From positions 62,001 through 126,000 of the forward strand of contig JADNYV010000087.1 of the NCBI GenBank assembly GCA_015501055.1: a stretch of DNA of 64,000 bases, written 5' to 3'. Made by a program: the position numbers and the translations under genes. The notes beneath the pieces were generated by a model. It was not told the origin of the DNA and searched no databases. It was given only the letters and a program-made list of their open reading frames with translations. This DNA is from Mucidula mucida (taxonomy: Eukaryota > Basidiomycota > Agaricomycetes > Agaricales > Physalacriaceae). Positions 36,087 to 46,461 of the stretch are shown here, piece by piece (positions within the stretch are counted from its first letter, which is position 1; each line of letters begins with the position of its first letter).

Positions 36087-36264
36087 TGACATCCGTGAAG
36101 CGTTTCCTTTCGTTTTTCTACAAGAATTAGTATGGAGTTGGTGGGGTGATATTGTACGCACTGAACAAAGTCGAGAAAGTGAGAGGTATGAGAATAAAGG
36201 CCAGGAACGTGATGACAAAGTACGCGGCCATGTTGCCGGACTCGTCATAGTGGTACGTCGCCAT
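34047..36264 (-). CDS. SEC63: SEC63, ER protein translocation J-protein (intact copy)
   Basis: Seven exons join in phase to 644 residues (yeast 663): 36162..36264, 36021..36117, 35720..35974, 35167..35672, 34811..35119, 34532..34761, 34047..34481. The protein starts MATYHYDESGNMAAYFVITFL, giving a first membrane segment, then CQCGPC, then a second segment HLVIALGWSLLFFLVH. The lumenal J-domain follows, with the HPD motif in LYHPDKV and AYKSLTDETIRRNWEEWG..PDGRQ. A third membrane segment (IWVLGVYGLLFGGGLPMLV), the Brl domain with HAPYWPS/NRKPSWWIVLAD, and a very acidic tail end the chain. SEC63 recruits BiP/Kar2 to the Sec61 channel for post-translational import. This is the only copy in the window with a start codon and open J-domain, so it presumably supplies the essential function. 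Confidence 0.95.
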
Positions 36265-36540
36265 TGCGGCGCGGCGAGCTCAACGTCGGGCGGCGGGGTA
36301 ATGAGGGTAAGAGCAAAGTCAAATTGGAGACGTGTCCGCCACGATCGCTGCCAAATCGGGATCAGGCGGTTGTTCGCACGTTCGAAACCTTCACAAGCCG
36401 AAATATGGTGCATACATTTGAGTTCAATGTCGACTTAAGGTATGCGGACTAACATTCAATCTAGTTCAAGTGCTTAATCTCATTTAGATGTGTCTCATCG
36501 CCCGAAAACCTTCGACTGTAGACGATATCATACAGGGCAC
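36265..36540. promoter_or_regulatory. SEC63 upstream region
   Basis: 276 bases between the SEC63 start and the stop of the next minus-strand gene. It must hold the SEC63 promoter, which is absent from copies 1 and 2. No specific element was recognised. Confidence 0.4.
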
Positions 36541-37483
36541 TCACTTCGTCCCCCCCGCTCTTTCTTTCACGAGCTTGCCAAAAAACTCCCATGAATCTAT
36601 GTGCCCATCAGGCAAAAAGCCGCAATCCCGACTCAACTCAGCCCAGGATGATCCATGCCCCGCCCTGTCATGCGCCGAAATGCCGAGGATGGCAACACGA
36701 GGGTCGGACTCGCATATATCTTTCGGTTTCTCTGCCCACGAGTAGTAGCCATCGTACGAAAAAATACACATCTGTGTCGTGCTAGGTAGAGCCTCCACAA
36801 CTTGCTTCATCTCAGCAATTGTCTGATTGTCAAGGGAACCTAGAGAAACATGAAGGTGCGTGAGCGGCACCGTACGAAGGAGGTCCACAGGCAGGGTGCC
36901 GCAAGGATATCCAAGATGTGTGAGCGTCGGCGGGAGACGTTTCAAGGTGTAGTTCGGGCCCAAATGGGACAAGGAAAGACGCTTCAAGGGAAGGCCAGGA
37001 GAACGCTCGAGGAGCGCTGTCAGACATAACGCATTTCCGCAAAAGTCACGCAGCCCCAAAGCTACCAGTCCGGAGCAAGCAGACACGAGCACCTTGGCGT
37101 TTGCCAGGGGGCCTTTTAAGGCTACAAGGCCTTGCTGAAAGCAGGGGTCTGGCATAGAAAACTCGAAGAACAAGTATTTAACAGTGACTGCGAAAAACGA
37201 AGTGTCTCCGGCCTCTGCGCGACTTTGAATCGCGCCTAGAAAGGCAGAGGCCTGAGAAAAAGAGACAATTGTAACGGAGTGGTATAGGATAGCATCTATC
37301 CTGTCAAAAATAAGTACCATCGGGTATGATTGAGAATGTGTACACCTACCATTTGCGAATTGCCTTGCAAACCAAGACAAGCCTCAGAGCATCGGGGCGG
37401 CTCATAATAGCAAGCGTTTCCAATATGGTGCGTACAATGTCCACCGGGATATCCGGGATGGAAAGCAGCTCGTCTCCTGCCAT
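36541..37483 (-). CDS. F-box/LRR-like protein, family A member 1
   Basis: Two exons, 37350..37483 and 36541..37300, give 297 residues. The first encodes MAGDELLSIPDIPVDIVRTILETLAIMSRPDALRLVLVCKAIRKW, an F-box-like domain ending at the splice site. The second is leucine-rich (LKRLSLSHLGPNYTLKRLPPTLTHLGYP, VPLTHLHVSLGSL). The paralogue at 38968..39939 has the same intron position and phase and the same end (DSWEF..LVKE), so the two are tandem duplicates with the hAT-like element between them. Function is probably as an SCF adaptor, target unknown. Confidence 0.8.
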
Positions 37484-37592
37484 GAGTGCGTGTAGCAAGT
37501 GCTGGTCGAATTCAATAGATTCATCATGATATAATATGTTGATTGCTCAAGATAAGTCACGTGGTTGACAACGTGTCATAGCCGATTATTGA

Positions 37593-37600
37593 TGTGCGTG
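37593..37600. repeat. Left target-site duplication TGTGCGTG
   Basis: Eight bases that directly abut the left inverted repeat and recur exactly after the right one at 38739..38746. An 8-base duplication is the hallmark of hAT-superfamily insertion. Confidence 0.88.
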
Positions 37601-38738
37601 AGGACCCCTAATAGTGCTACGAAATGTCGTCCTGTAGGTTCGGACAAAAATTTGCCAAAAGTGGTCAAATGTCGTGTCAAGTTCGGACAAAATGATGGGC
37701 GCCGCAGGCGGAGCCCAGGTCAGAGTTTGGACAGAATGGGACCGGCGAGGGTGTTCTGGAGAGGTCCCAGATTCGAACAAGTGGCTGTCTTTGGGCCGGA
37801 ACAACAGTCATTTTCTGTCCAATCTCACTATATTTGGGGTCTTCATGGCCTAGGTCAACACATCGTGGCCTGGTAGCGTGGATACAAGGATGGCAACAAG
37901 TATCGACTGCTACGATGATAGCATATTTTGAAATTGAAATTTACTACCACAGTTCTTCCATCCAAGAGACCGAGTCTGCCCCATGTCGTTGGACATCGAA
38001 AGTAATGCTGTCTTTCGACGAGCAGAATGGATTGGAAAGGGGAAAAAGTACCGCGACGCGCCGCTACACGTCATGGACGCTTTTGCGGCGGAAGTTACAA
38101 TGCCACCCACACTCGCACAACTCCTCCCTGCACAGGAAATGCTAGTCCCCGACCTCCTCGCACTCCACCAATCTGTCGGCAACATCCCGAATCGCCGTTC
38201 AGCTTTATGAGCACATGCAGCAAAGACATTTCCGCAAGTTCTCACCCACATTCTCACCGTTTCATGCGAAAGGGTTTATGCTTCTTCAACCATACAGCTT
38301 TTTGACATTGCTCTCCTCTAAACCCTCTGATAGTGAATCATGGCTCACCATTTCTGCATCCGTGTTTGCGACCTTCAAGTCGCTGCAGGCTGGTTTTCCA
38401 AAATTCACGTCGGCCATGGTCCAGTTCCGGAAGCGGAAGCAAGACGATGATGAAGAACTCGACTGGTCTTAGTTAGAGTTTCTACAATATGTTTGTGTAC
38501 TTCAAAATGGCCGGTAATACACTCCCTGCTCTTTCAGAAGCGAAAATTTGCGGTCCCGGCGAAATTTGGGCAATTTTCGGAGCCCGGCCTCAAGTTCGGA
38601 CAAAAACTAGGCTCTGAGACCATGCCGGTCCAGGATTCGGACAAGAAACGGGGCCACAGGCCAAAAATTGGTTCGGACATCAAGTAGGCAAAACAGGCAA
38701 AATTTAGGACGACATTTCGTAGCACTATTAGGGGTCCT
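37601..38738. mobile_element. Non-autonomous hAT-like DNA transposon, 1138 bases
   Basis: The ends 37601..37633 and 38706..38738 are a perfect 33-base inverted repeat starting AGGACCCCTAATAG, flanked by the 8-base duplication TGTGCGTG. The motif TTCGGACAA recurs just inside both ends (37639, 37682, 38595, 38636; near matches at 37726, 37771 and 38672), as expected of subterminal transposase-binding sites. No transposase is encoded, so mobility would need one supplied in trans. The perfect repeat and duplication imply a recent insertion. The interior carries a coding-like segment described separately. Confidence 0.9.
37983..38472 (+). pseudogene. Coding-like cargo of the hAT-like element
   Basis: Frame one, 37983..38210, reads MSLDIESNAVFRRAEWIGKG to QSVGNIPNR. 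A second frame overlapping its end continues RIAVQLYEHMQQRHFRKF and ends KQDDDEELDWS at 38472. Composition and continuity across the switch suggest one protein of about 165 residues broken by a frameshift near 38190, or joined by an unusual splice. I do not recognise it, and it has no visible transposase motif. It may be a captured host gene piece or a degenerate remnant of the element's own gene. Confidence 0.45.
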
Positions 38739-38967
38739 TGTGCGTGTCGAGTTCACGAGACAGTCCGCCTTAATTCGATTACTTTCCATCGCGGTAAGAT
38801 CTCAACGTCAACTCGTAAAACCACTTGGGCATGTCTGGCTACTGTATTAGTTCTAGCCTTTAGGACAATCACTGAAGCCAAGTGAGTACTGTACAATACT
38901 AGGCTATGATTGACATTTGGCTCTGAAGATACCATCAATACAGGACAAGAAGGACAAGGCATCTTAC

Positions 38968-39939
38968 TCACTGCATTCCTTTTACTTTTTCTTTGACAAG
39001 ATTAGCACAGAACTCCCATGAATCCAGGTCTCCGTCTGGCAGAAAGCCAGAGTCCCTACGCAACGTGTTCCAGGAGGACCCATCCTCCGACAGGTCCTTA
39101 TCAGCTCTTCCCAAGTAGTAACTTGTGTCCGTCTGAATGTTCAGGACAACAACACGAGGATCACGTATGTCATCCAGCCCCTTCAATTCCAGAAGAGAAT
39201 TGTAGAATGAGAATACACACAGTTGGATCGTAGTGGGCATACACTCCAGGACCTGCTTCATCGCAGCAACGCCAGGACGAGAAAGATGAATATTGTCCAG
39301 TGTCACATGAAGGTGCGTGAGGGGCACCGTCTGGAGGAGAGTCAGAGGAAGTTCGCCAAATTGGTATCTTAGGTGTGTGAAATTCGGCGGTAAATGTTGC
39401 AAGGGACCGGGCCCAGAATTGAGAAGGGAAAGTCGCTTCAAGCGAGGTAGAGGATGATTGAGTAGCGATGCAACGAGTGCTGCATTGTAGTTGCGCAGCC
39501 CTAGCGAAACTAGTCCAGGACAAGCAGACATGATCATATGAGCATTTGCCGTAAATTCTGCTGCGAAAGCGTTAGCTTCGCGTTGATTTTGCAACACGCC
39601 CTGAAACAGATCCAGGTCCAAGAGCAGATATTTAACGGTGGTGGCAAAGAACGGGGCTTCCCCAGCCTTGGCGCGACTTTGAATTGCGAATGCAAATGCA
39701 AGCAGCTTTTGGTTGGAGAGAATAGTGATGGCGTGATATAGGACGACGTCTATCCTGTGCAAAGATTATGGGTGCATCCTCATTAATGGCGGCATGTGTG
39801 CTCACCATTTCCGAACCGCCTTGGAAACTAGTACAAGTTGCAGAGCATCAGGACAGCTCATTATGGCGAGCGTCTCAAGGATGCTGCGTACGATATCCAC
39901 AGGGATATCTGGGATGGAGAGCAGCTCGGCATCCAACAT
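38968..39939 (-). CDS. F-box/LRR-like protein, family A member 2
   Basis: Exons 39806..39939 and 38968..39754 give 306 residues. The first encodes MLDAELLSIPDIPVDIVRSILETLAIMSCPDALQLVLVSKAVRKW, nearly the same F-box-like domain as the gene at 36541..37483. The 134-base coding exon and phase-2 intron are shared. Leucine-rich stretches (LPRLKRLSLLNSGPGPLQHLPPNFTHLRY) and the ending RRDSGFLPDGDLDSWEFCANLVKE align with the sister gene, with moderate divergence, so the duplication is older than the transposon insertion between them. Function is probably as an SCF receptor. Confidence 0.8.
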
Positions 39940-40159
39940 GAGCGCGTCTGGCAGGTGCCCCTGAGGTCCCCGAAAAGGTAACTTCCAAATCGGGCCTGGA
40001 CGCGTTTTGATTCTTGCATTTCAACCACCATCGTCTCTACACAGAACGTTAGTCCTGCCAATAGCAGATGGATGGAAGCGTTTTTCAAAGCATGACAGAT
40101 GCCCAACTTGGCCAGACAATATCGCAGGTGAATGCCCTTACCTAGTGCTTAATTCCATC

Positions 40160-41667
40160 ATGACCAACAACAATCTACAGTTATCGGCCGTATATGGCCC
40201 AGTGCCGACGAATAAAGGTGCGTCATTCATTAACCAACAACCAGTATATTGTTGAATTTCTCTCTAGACAAGACATACATGAAAAACCTCCAAAACTGGA
40301 CAACGACAGCCACTCCAGTTCCCAAAAATGCTGCAATTAGTACTCGAAGTACGCGCTCGCGCCGAAATCTCACTGCGACGCCTACACCGCCTGTCCAGGC
40401 GTCTCCCGTAGTACGATTGCAGTCACAGGCGCCTTTGCTCTATCCACCACCACCCCCGCAAGTTCCCCAAGGCCCATTACCTACCGTTCCCCAAGGATAT
40501 CTATCTACATATGCATCGCGTCTGCGCACTGGCGCGACTCTGCTCATGCAGCCCATAATCCAAGCAGCAACCACCTCCACTACAATGACGCGCGCCGCTA
40601 CAAGACGGGGTGGTGTTGTAAGCTATGCCGATATAGCCTCCGGAGAGGAAGAGGGCGATTCGGACGACTCTGAATTTGTCGGTGAAGGCAGGGATTCCGC
40701 CAAACCAAGCTTCAGCAATCGCAGAGAAGGCGTATTCGTCAATGCCAGTCCACGACCCACTCCTCCGCCACCGCCACCTCAGGATGATGTTCTAACTCAA
40801 TCATACCTTGGCCAGGTCCCACCCAACCACTTCATCCGAGCCCGTAACTTGCCTCATGCACCACCGTTTTGCTCTCCAGCATACCCACTTCCTCTGCCAA
40901 ATGCCATGCCCATGCACGGCGTCAAGCCGAGTCTCGTTCCGATTCGCGTCGAGTTCGAAACAGACACATTGCGCGTCCGAGATTGCTTCGTGTGGAATAT
41001 GAACGAATCTGCAATCACGCCCGAGGCATTCGCGCGCACGTTCTGCAACGACGTGGACCTCCCCATCGTTCCCTGGGTAGAGACCATCGCGGCTCAAATC
41101 CGGGCACAGCTCGAGGAAGCCGTGGATTATTCCATGTTTGAGACCGACGAGGAATATGAAGAGAGGCGCGAGGGCGAGTGCAGAGTTATCCTGAGTATAG
41201 ATGTGCAGATTGGAACGTACCACCTCTCTGATCATATTGAGTGGGATCTGCTCAGCCCGTTGACGCCAGAGGCGTTTACGACGCAGCTGTGTGGAGAGCT
41301 GGGGCTTAGTGGGGAGGCGCATCCGCTCATCGCGCACGCCATTCATGAGGAACTCACTCGACATAAAAAGGATGCTGTTGAGTGGGGTGTCTTGGGGCCG
41401 TCTTCAGAAAAGGACCGAGCGGGTGTGATGAAGGATCGGACTGGCTTGGGTGGATGGTCGGGACGGGGAGGGCGCGCCCCGCAAGTCTTGAAGAGCGTGT
41501 GGCGGGATTGGGTCGACGCTAATGAGTTTGCGACGCGTTGGGAGGAGCTGACACCGGAGGAGGTTGAGAGGAGGGAGGTCGAACGGGAGAGGGCTACCAG
41601 AAGGTTGAGGAGAGAAACCAGCAAGTTTCAGAGTCAGGCGATGGGCAGGTCACGGAGGTGGCGGTAG
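40160..41667 (+). CDS. SFH1: SNF5/SFH1/SMARCB1 chromatin-remodelling subunit
   Basis: Exons 40160..40217 and 40268..41667 join in phase to 485 residues starting MTNNNLQLSAVYGPVPTNKDK. The N-terminal half is low-complexity and proline-rich, with an acidic patch (ASGEEEGDSDDSEF). The C-terminal half carries the two SNF5 repeats: LVPIRVEFETDTLRVRDCFVWNMNE..ITPEAFARTFCNDVDLP and CRVILSIDVQIGTYHLSDHIEWDLLSPLTPEAFTTQLCGELGL, followed by HPLIAHAIHEEL. The protein is a core subunit of SWI/SNF or RSC complexes and contacts the nucleosome. Its length and domain order fit SFH1 (RSC) as well as short SNF5 forms, so the symbol is tentative; the family is certain. Confidence 0.9.
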
Positions 41668-42325
41668 TGATGTATCTCTATTCTTTGCTCTTTCGGTATA
41701 AATGTAATCGTTAATTCTAACTTATGGTGGGGGTAACATAGTATAGAGCGTTGTGACCTGATGTGTTGACACCAAGAGTACGGGTGCATATGAGCCAAAG
41801 AGAAAGAGAAATAAAAGCTAATGATATGCGTAACACTACTTGACAGTCTGCCTTTTCTCAAGCAGGACTGATGCATCGTGCTCTGCCCTTATCGGGACAA
41901 GTCAGTTGCAGACACTGCCTGTTGCGAAGGCGCTGCGGTTAGCGGCGTGTCTGCGCATTTTGATTCAAAGTTCATCATTGACATTACGTCGAGGTTAAAT
42001 AAGTATGAATGCCGGAGTACACTAATCAATGGCTATGACTCTCATACATATCGGAGAAAGAAATTGGCCACATCAGTGATCACTGTTCATCCAGAAGACA
42101 AGCAAGATCGGCTATTTTGGCATGGCTGCGTATGCTGACACCGACGACGAAAGCGCTAAAAGTGTTTACATCTAAAGCGAAGGGGAAAGTGGAGGAGACG
42201 TAACGATTGATGTCAGAGAGAAGGAGAGAAAACTGCTAACCCATGCGCAGAGTTCCTTCTTTTTGGGTGCCAAACCGAACCTCAACGACACAATATGCCG
42301 TTCACAGTGAGGAAGACCCGCCAGC
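41668..42325. other. Convergent 3' region between SFH1 and a membrane protein gene
   Basis: About 660 bases between two stop codons. Open frames here are short and lack domains. No repeats or RNA genes were noticed. Confidence 0.45.
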
Positions 42326-43468
42326 TTAGACAGTCACAGTCGTACGGATCCCATCCCGTTCAGATCCCATTATTTCTCTGGCTCCCTCTAGATCGATGTG
42401 TGTCGTGGTGGTATGTGTAGTGCTACGATGCACGCTGGCAAATTGAATGGACTGCTCAATATTCCGGGCGTTAGTTCCCATAGGAGGGAGCGACGTGCGG
42501 GTCCAGGAATCGTCTGGACGGGAATGTCCGGCCATGACACGAGCAACGATAAGCGTAGGCGCAATGCCCTAGATGCGACGATCAGCTCTCAATGTCCTCG
42601 ACGACACATGGAAATTCTCACCGTTAGACTGTAGGAGATCAATAATGGGTAGGAGGCCCATAAGCCAGGACTAACTACGGAAGTGACGGCGAGAGCGATA
42701 AAGATGCCGGAATACAGGAAGGCGGATTCAACGAGGATTTCTATGATGCCGCTATAAGTTTTGAGGCTCGCGCGGACACCATTGATACGCATAATCCGGT
42801 AAAGGATGAGGGATGTGCACAAAGTGTTTGTGAAGGCAGTTATCGCGTAGATAACTATAGTCAATACTCCTTGTGTGTTGGAGAAGAAGATGACGAGGAC
42901 TGAAGGGACCTTGTGAATAGAGTAACACTATGCAAAAAGAAGCCCACCTATTTCAGCTAGCAAGCACAGACCAAGAAAACCTGCGACAATCCAATTGTGG
43001 CCGTACAATATCCAACAGCGCCAAATCTAGTTCATGATGATTCTTGGGTGAAATTTTGAGCGACGGGATGAACGTACTAAAAGCAAGTCTGCGAGGATGA
43101 TATTGAAACCGTAAAGCGCCATAACTACTATGAATCCGTATCTCTCAAAGTTCTCTTCAAGTGGTGATAGAGTGCGGGGAAAGAGGCTGACGTCCAGAGC
43201 CTTCCAGTCCAAGCCCACAATGACGGTGACAGAGCACCACAGATATGTTATGACGCCGACCAGAATCATTCGTCCACGATCGCGGCTAGCATTTACGGCT
43301 GGCTAAGAGTCAATTGTGGGACTAGAGTGTCGAAGAAAGAGAACGGATACCTATGAGGTATATGGCGATGAAGAACACACATGTATGGACGGCATAACAG
43401 AAGACCTCGAGAAAGGTAGCGTTTAGCGACGCCGCGTTGCTGTCGTCCGGAAATAGTCTTGAAGACAT
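42326..43468 (-). CDS. Agaricomycete multi-pass membrane protein
   Basis: Five exons, 43351..43468, 43078..43298, 42948..43026, 42622..42899 and 42326..42568, give 312 residues. Hydrophobic segments recur at about regular intervals (EVFCYAVHTCVFFIAIYLI, MILVGVITYLWCSVTVIVG, ADLLLIWRCWILYGHNWIVAGFLGLCLLA, LTIVIYAITAFTNTLC, SGIFIALAVTSVV, TGIAPTLIVARV), giving six to seven probable membrane spans. The motifs WRCWILYGHNW and TGIAPTLIVARVMAGHSRPDDSW are characteristic of a large, functionally uncharacterised family in mushrooms. The soluble tail is Thr/Ser-rich. A sensory or transport role is sometimes supposed for such proteins; nothing here shows it. Confidence 0.75.
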
Positions 43469-43857
43469 GGTCTCGTTGGAAGAAGGTTAACGTGTACATC
43501 GCTTCTGCTCGCTTTATAGCTAGCCATCCGACTCCGAAGTACGTATTGAGTGCGGTTCGAACGTGAGACGCAGGAAACCGAGATACCGGTCGAGAAATCG
43601 GAGCATCGCACGTCAGAGGAAGACGAGATGCATTTGCGACGGGTTTCGAGTCTGTCAAGGCTTCTTTTTGCCAGCTTCGAGTGTCCAACGCGTAGTCGAC
43701 AGTGGGGGTGGCCGATGTCAATGAATTCTCAAGGGACTCTGTAAGATAACACGGTGTTGCACAGCGAAGAATATCATCTCAAGACATTGAGGTTCTCATC
43801 TGCAAGAGGATTTTGGTGTCAGAGCGTACTGGAAAGTGGAGGTCTTACCATTTTGGG

Positions 43858-44696
43858 ACTCGGATTATCTTGACACCGGAGTCTTCCTCAACATCATTAC
43901 TTACAGATCACTGTCACTCTGACAAGAGCGCCCTCTCCGTCCTTGCCCTCGTCAGTTGGTCATGGTTGCGCTCTGCGCGTCGCCATCTATACGGGAGGGT
44001 AGAACTGTGCAAGCTCGATCGTTCGCCTTCACACCCAACACCCAGTGATGATCCTTTTTGGAACGTCGACTTCGGGCTGGAAATCATAACGCGGTCGCCC
44101 GCCATTGCATTGCTTCCTGTATCCGCTTCGTGCAAATCAGAGCCCCTTTCGCTGACAATCAGCATCATTCTGTCACTCAAGGATTTCAGTTCTTGTCTCT
44201 CCTTCCCAATCTGCGCGCTCTCTCTGTGACTCGCATTTATTGGCCAGGTATCAAGCTTGAACAATTGACGACCGTCCTGAGAGGCATAACTGTCTCTCTT
44301 ACTTTCGCAGAACTTTCTCTTACTGTGGTGAAGTACATGCACACCGCCGACCTTGTGCGCTTCGTTCGCGCCTTTCCGACACTCAAACGAATATCCTTCC
44401 CCTCCTGTAGTATCTTATCGCTGGCCACGATCTCTGTACCTCGTTAACTCCCAGAGTTGGCAACACAAAACTTTATCTGCTTGGAGCACTTTGGAATCCA
44501 CCAATCCCCTCCACAGGCTAACTTGGACAAAATTCTTCAACGCGACACGTTCAAGCTGGACTTGAAGGGAGTCAACGTCTCTTTGGACATGGATTTTGAG
44601 CGCTTGGAAAGCTTCGACATATACGACAAATTCTTCCGCATGGGATATTTTGAGAGAAACATGGATACCTCGGTGAATACGGTGTTGGTCTACTAG
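43858..44696 (+). pseudogene. F-box family B pseudogene
   Basis: Related to the intact genes at 53333 and 55183. The N-terminal motif DKSALSVLALVSWSWLRSARRHL is clear, but the preceding F-box helix is degraded. At about 44101 the five bases ATTGC are duplicated, shifting the frame between RSPAIA and SCIRFVQIRA. The frame then continues through VTQGFQFLSLLPNLRALS to about 44440, where sequence is missing and another shift occurs. A last piece, QRDTFKLDLKGVNVSLD, runs to a stop at 44696. The conserved C-terminal third is absent. Confidence 0.8.
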
Positions 44697-45277
44697 TTGA
44701 TCATACAAACAGAAGTAGTTGAATTCAATGTTTCCGTTGTCCGAGTTCGGAATGGAGAGGACTGATAAATGATATAAGGTGACCGGGTGGATCCACAGAG
44801 GAAGGTGTTGCGGAAATAAAAGGCCTGACATATAAAAAGGTTGCGTAGCTGAAGGATGATTGTACAGTATTTCAAGTACTCATTGTCAAGAAAGTGACGA
44901 GTACTTACTGTGTTTGCGATAGTGCACTACACATGCAGACTAGAGAAGTTCGCTTCTACCTCCTACACCCTTGAATCCGATATATATCACTTACAGACGG
45001 TGAACTTATCTGGACACTTGGAGGGTATAGAATGTAGGCGAGCACCAGAGAAGAGGACAAAGATGACATGAGTGACCGGGGAATGTCTGTAAAGCGTACA
45101 AGAAACGGAAATCATCAAGCAATGGGACATTGAATGTCTGTTCTGTCGACCACCTCTCGCATCATGCACCTATTACATTACCTGTTTGTGCAAAACGTCA
45201 GCAAAAGTCAAAACGATTCGGAAGCGACGTAACTAATTGAAAAAATGCCCTGGAGAAATTAAACATAGAAGGGAATA
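44697..45277. other. Intergenic region, no gene seen
   Basis: About 580 bases between two pseudogenes, with only short uninformative frames. It may contain further decayed F-box sequence that I could not align. Confidence 0.4.
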
Positions 45278-46032
45278 TCATCTCTTCTTTAGGACATCCA
45301 ATGCGTCAGAACTGCGGAAAGCATGTGTCAAGCAACTGTTACAGGAAGCAACACTAGCCTCAACCTCTGCTGCGATGAATCTATGGGTGAAAATAGTATC
45401 CGCGGAAGGTCGCTCGGAGAGCTCAACATTCACCAGTTCTACAAACTTGGTCCACCACGATGCGACTTCTTGTTTATAGCCGCAAGGGTAGCACTGCCCC
45501 AATCCTGGGTTATGTCGTGCCTCCTGCGTTGCCTTGACTTGGCGACGATGAAGGTCGAGTAGGCGATGATAATCGTATGCGTTGATATTCTTCAGATCCT
45601 CATTCAGCGGACAGTCGAGGACATTATACCGCAGAGTGCCCTTCGCCGCTACTCGCATCGCCTCCTTGAACGCGAAACGCGTAGCGATGGCGTACACGCG
45701 CAGCGGAGCATCCTTCACAAAGCCGAGACGCTCATCGGTGAGCGTCAGTCCCAGTTCGTCCACAAGATAGTCTAGTTGGAACTTTCGTGCTGCCTCGATC
45801 ACAGGTACGAGCTCGTCGAGTGTGGCGATGTGTGGATTCGGAACGGGATAGATGAACTGGAGCAGAGCGAAGAGGACAGCCCTGCTCTCTGTGCACTCGA
45901 TGGCAATCAGAGGATCCGGACGAAGGCTGGGGTAAGGAAAACATGTCTTTGAAGAACGGCGACGCGAGGGACAAGATACACCACGTCAGCGTCAGGGGAG
46001 TCGAACTTCAGGACATCCTTTGTGTGTGTCAT
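45278..46032 (-). pseudogene. BTB-domain protein pseudogene, tandem copy
   Basis: Close paralogue of the intact gene at 46462. It starts MTHTKDVLKFDSPDADVVYL, but the segment equivalent to DGAKFAVHKCILS is deleted, and the frame is lost in the middle of the BTB fold. The region equivalent to FALLQFIYPVPNPHIATLDELV is readable only in another frame. From ARKFQLDYLVDELGLTLTDERLGF to the end (SSDALDVLKKR) the frame is open again for 174 codons and closely matches the intact gene. The start and stop contexts are preserved, so the loss is recent. Confidence 0.82.
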
Positions 46033-46115
46033 ACTGATAAGCTGATCGTCAAGAACCAACACTTGAAATGAAGTTTCCGCGTCAGTATCAATCAATCGTC
46101 AACAGCATGCCGTAC

Positions 46116-46361
46116 TCAGCTCGTGACTATCCACAAAGCGAAAGAGTAATAAGTTGATTCCGTGCCACCATTGACGGGCGCTGCAGAGTGATAGAGCTCT
46201 ATGATTCGTCGGGAACTCTGTTTCATGCTCTCCGGCTTACTGTACACATGGAAAGCATTTGTGACAAAACCATTACAATTGGAAGCGGTAACGGTGGAAG
46301 CAACCAATTCATACGTGCATATAGCCTCCACAGAAGGCCCCTCGGAGAGCTCAAGGTTCAC
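46116..46361 (-). pseudogene. C-terminal relic of a third BTB paralogue
   Basis: An open stretch containing LELSEGPSVEAICTYELVAS and FVTNAFHVYSKPE aligns with the C-terminus of the intact BTB protein (VELSERPSTDIIFTHRFVVS, PSHAFRSSDALD), with many substitutions. Nothing upstream of it matches the rest of the protein, so this is an older, larger deletion than the one in the neighbouring copy. Confidence 0.65.
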
Positions 46362-46430
46362 AGGCTCTAAGAATTAACACCGCCACACCGTGACACCGGT
46401 ATTGCCACCATATTGATTGCGACATGAATA

Positions 46431-46459
46431 CGGGACTTGTCCCGAATCAACAAGTCCCG
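46431..46459. other. Perfect 10-base hairpin after the BTB stop codon
   Basis: CGGGACTTGT and ACAAGTCCCG are separated by nine bases, three bases beyond the stop codon of the minus-strand BTB gene. It would lie at the start of its 3' UTR. Significance is unknown. Confidence 0.4.
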
Positions 46460-46461
46460 AA

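Noticed and set aside
36161..36170. GTTCAG as the first SEC63 donor site
   Set aside because: Using it puts exon 2 out of phase. The GTGCGT donor five bases farther on gives the correct frame through CQCGPC and a canonical intron.
40801..41364. 187-codon minus-strand frame inside SFH1
   Set aside because: It lies opposite the SNF5 repeats, has no recognisable domain and no independent promoter or splice context.
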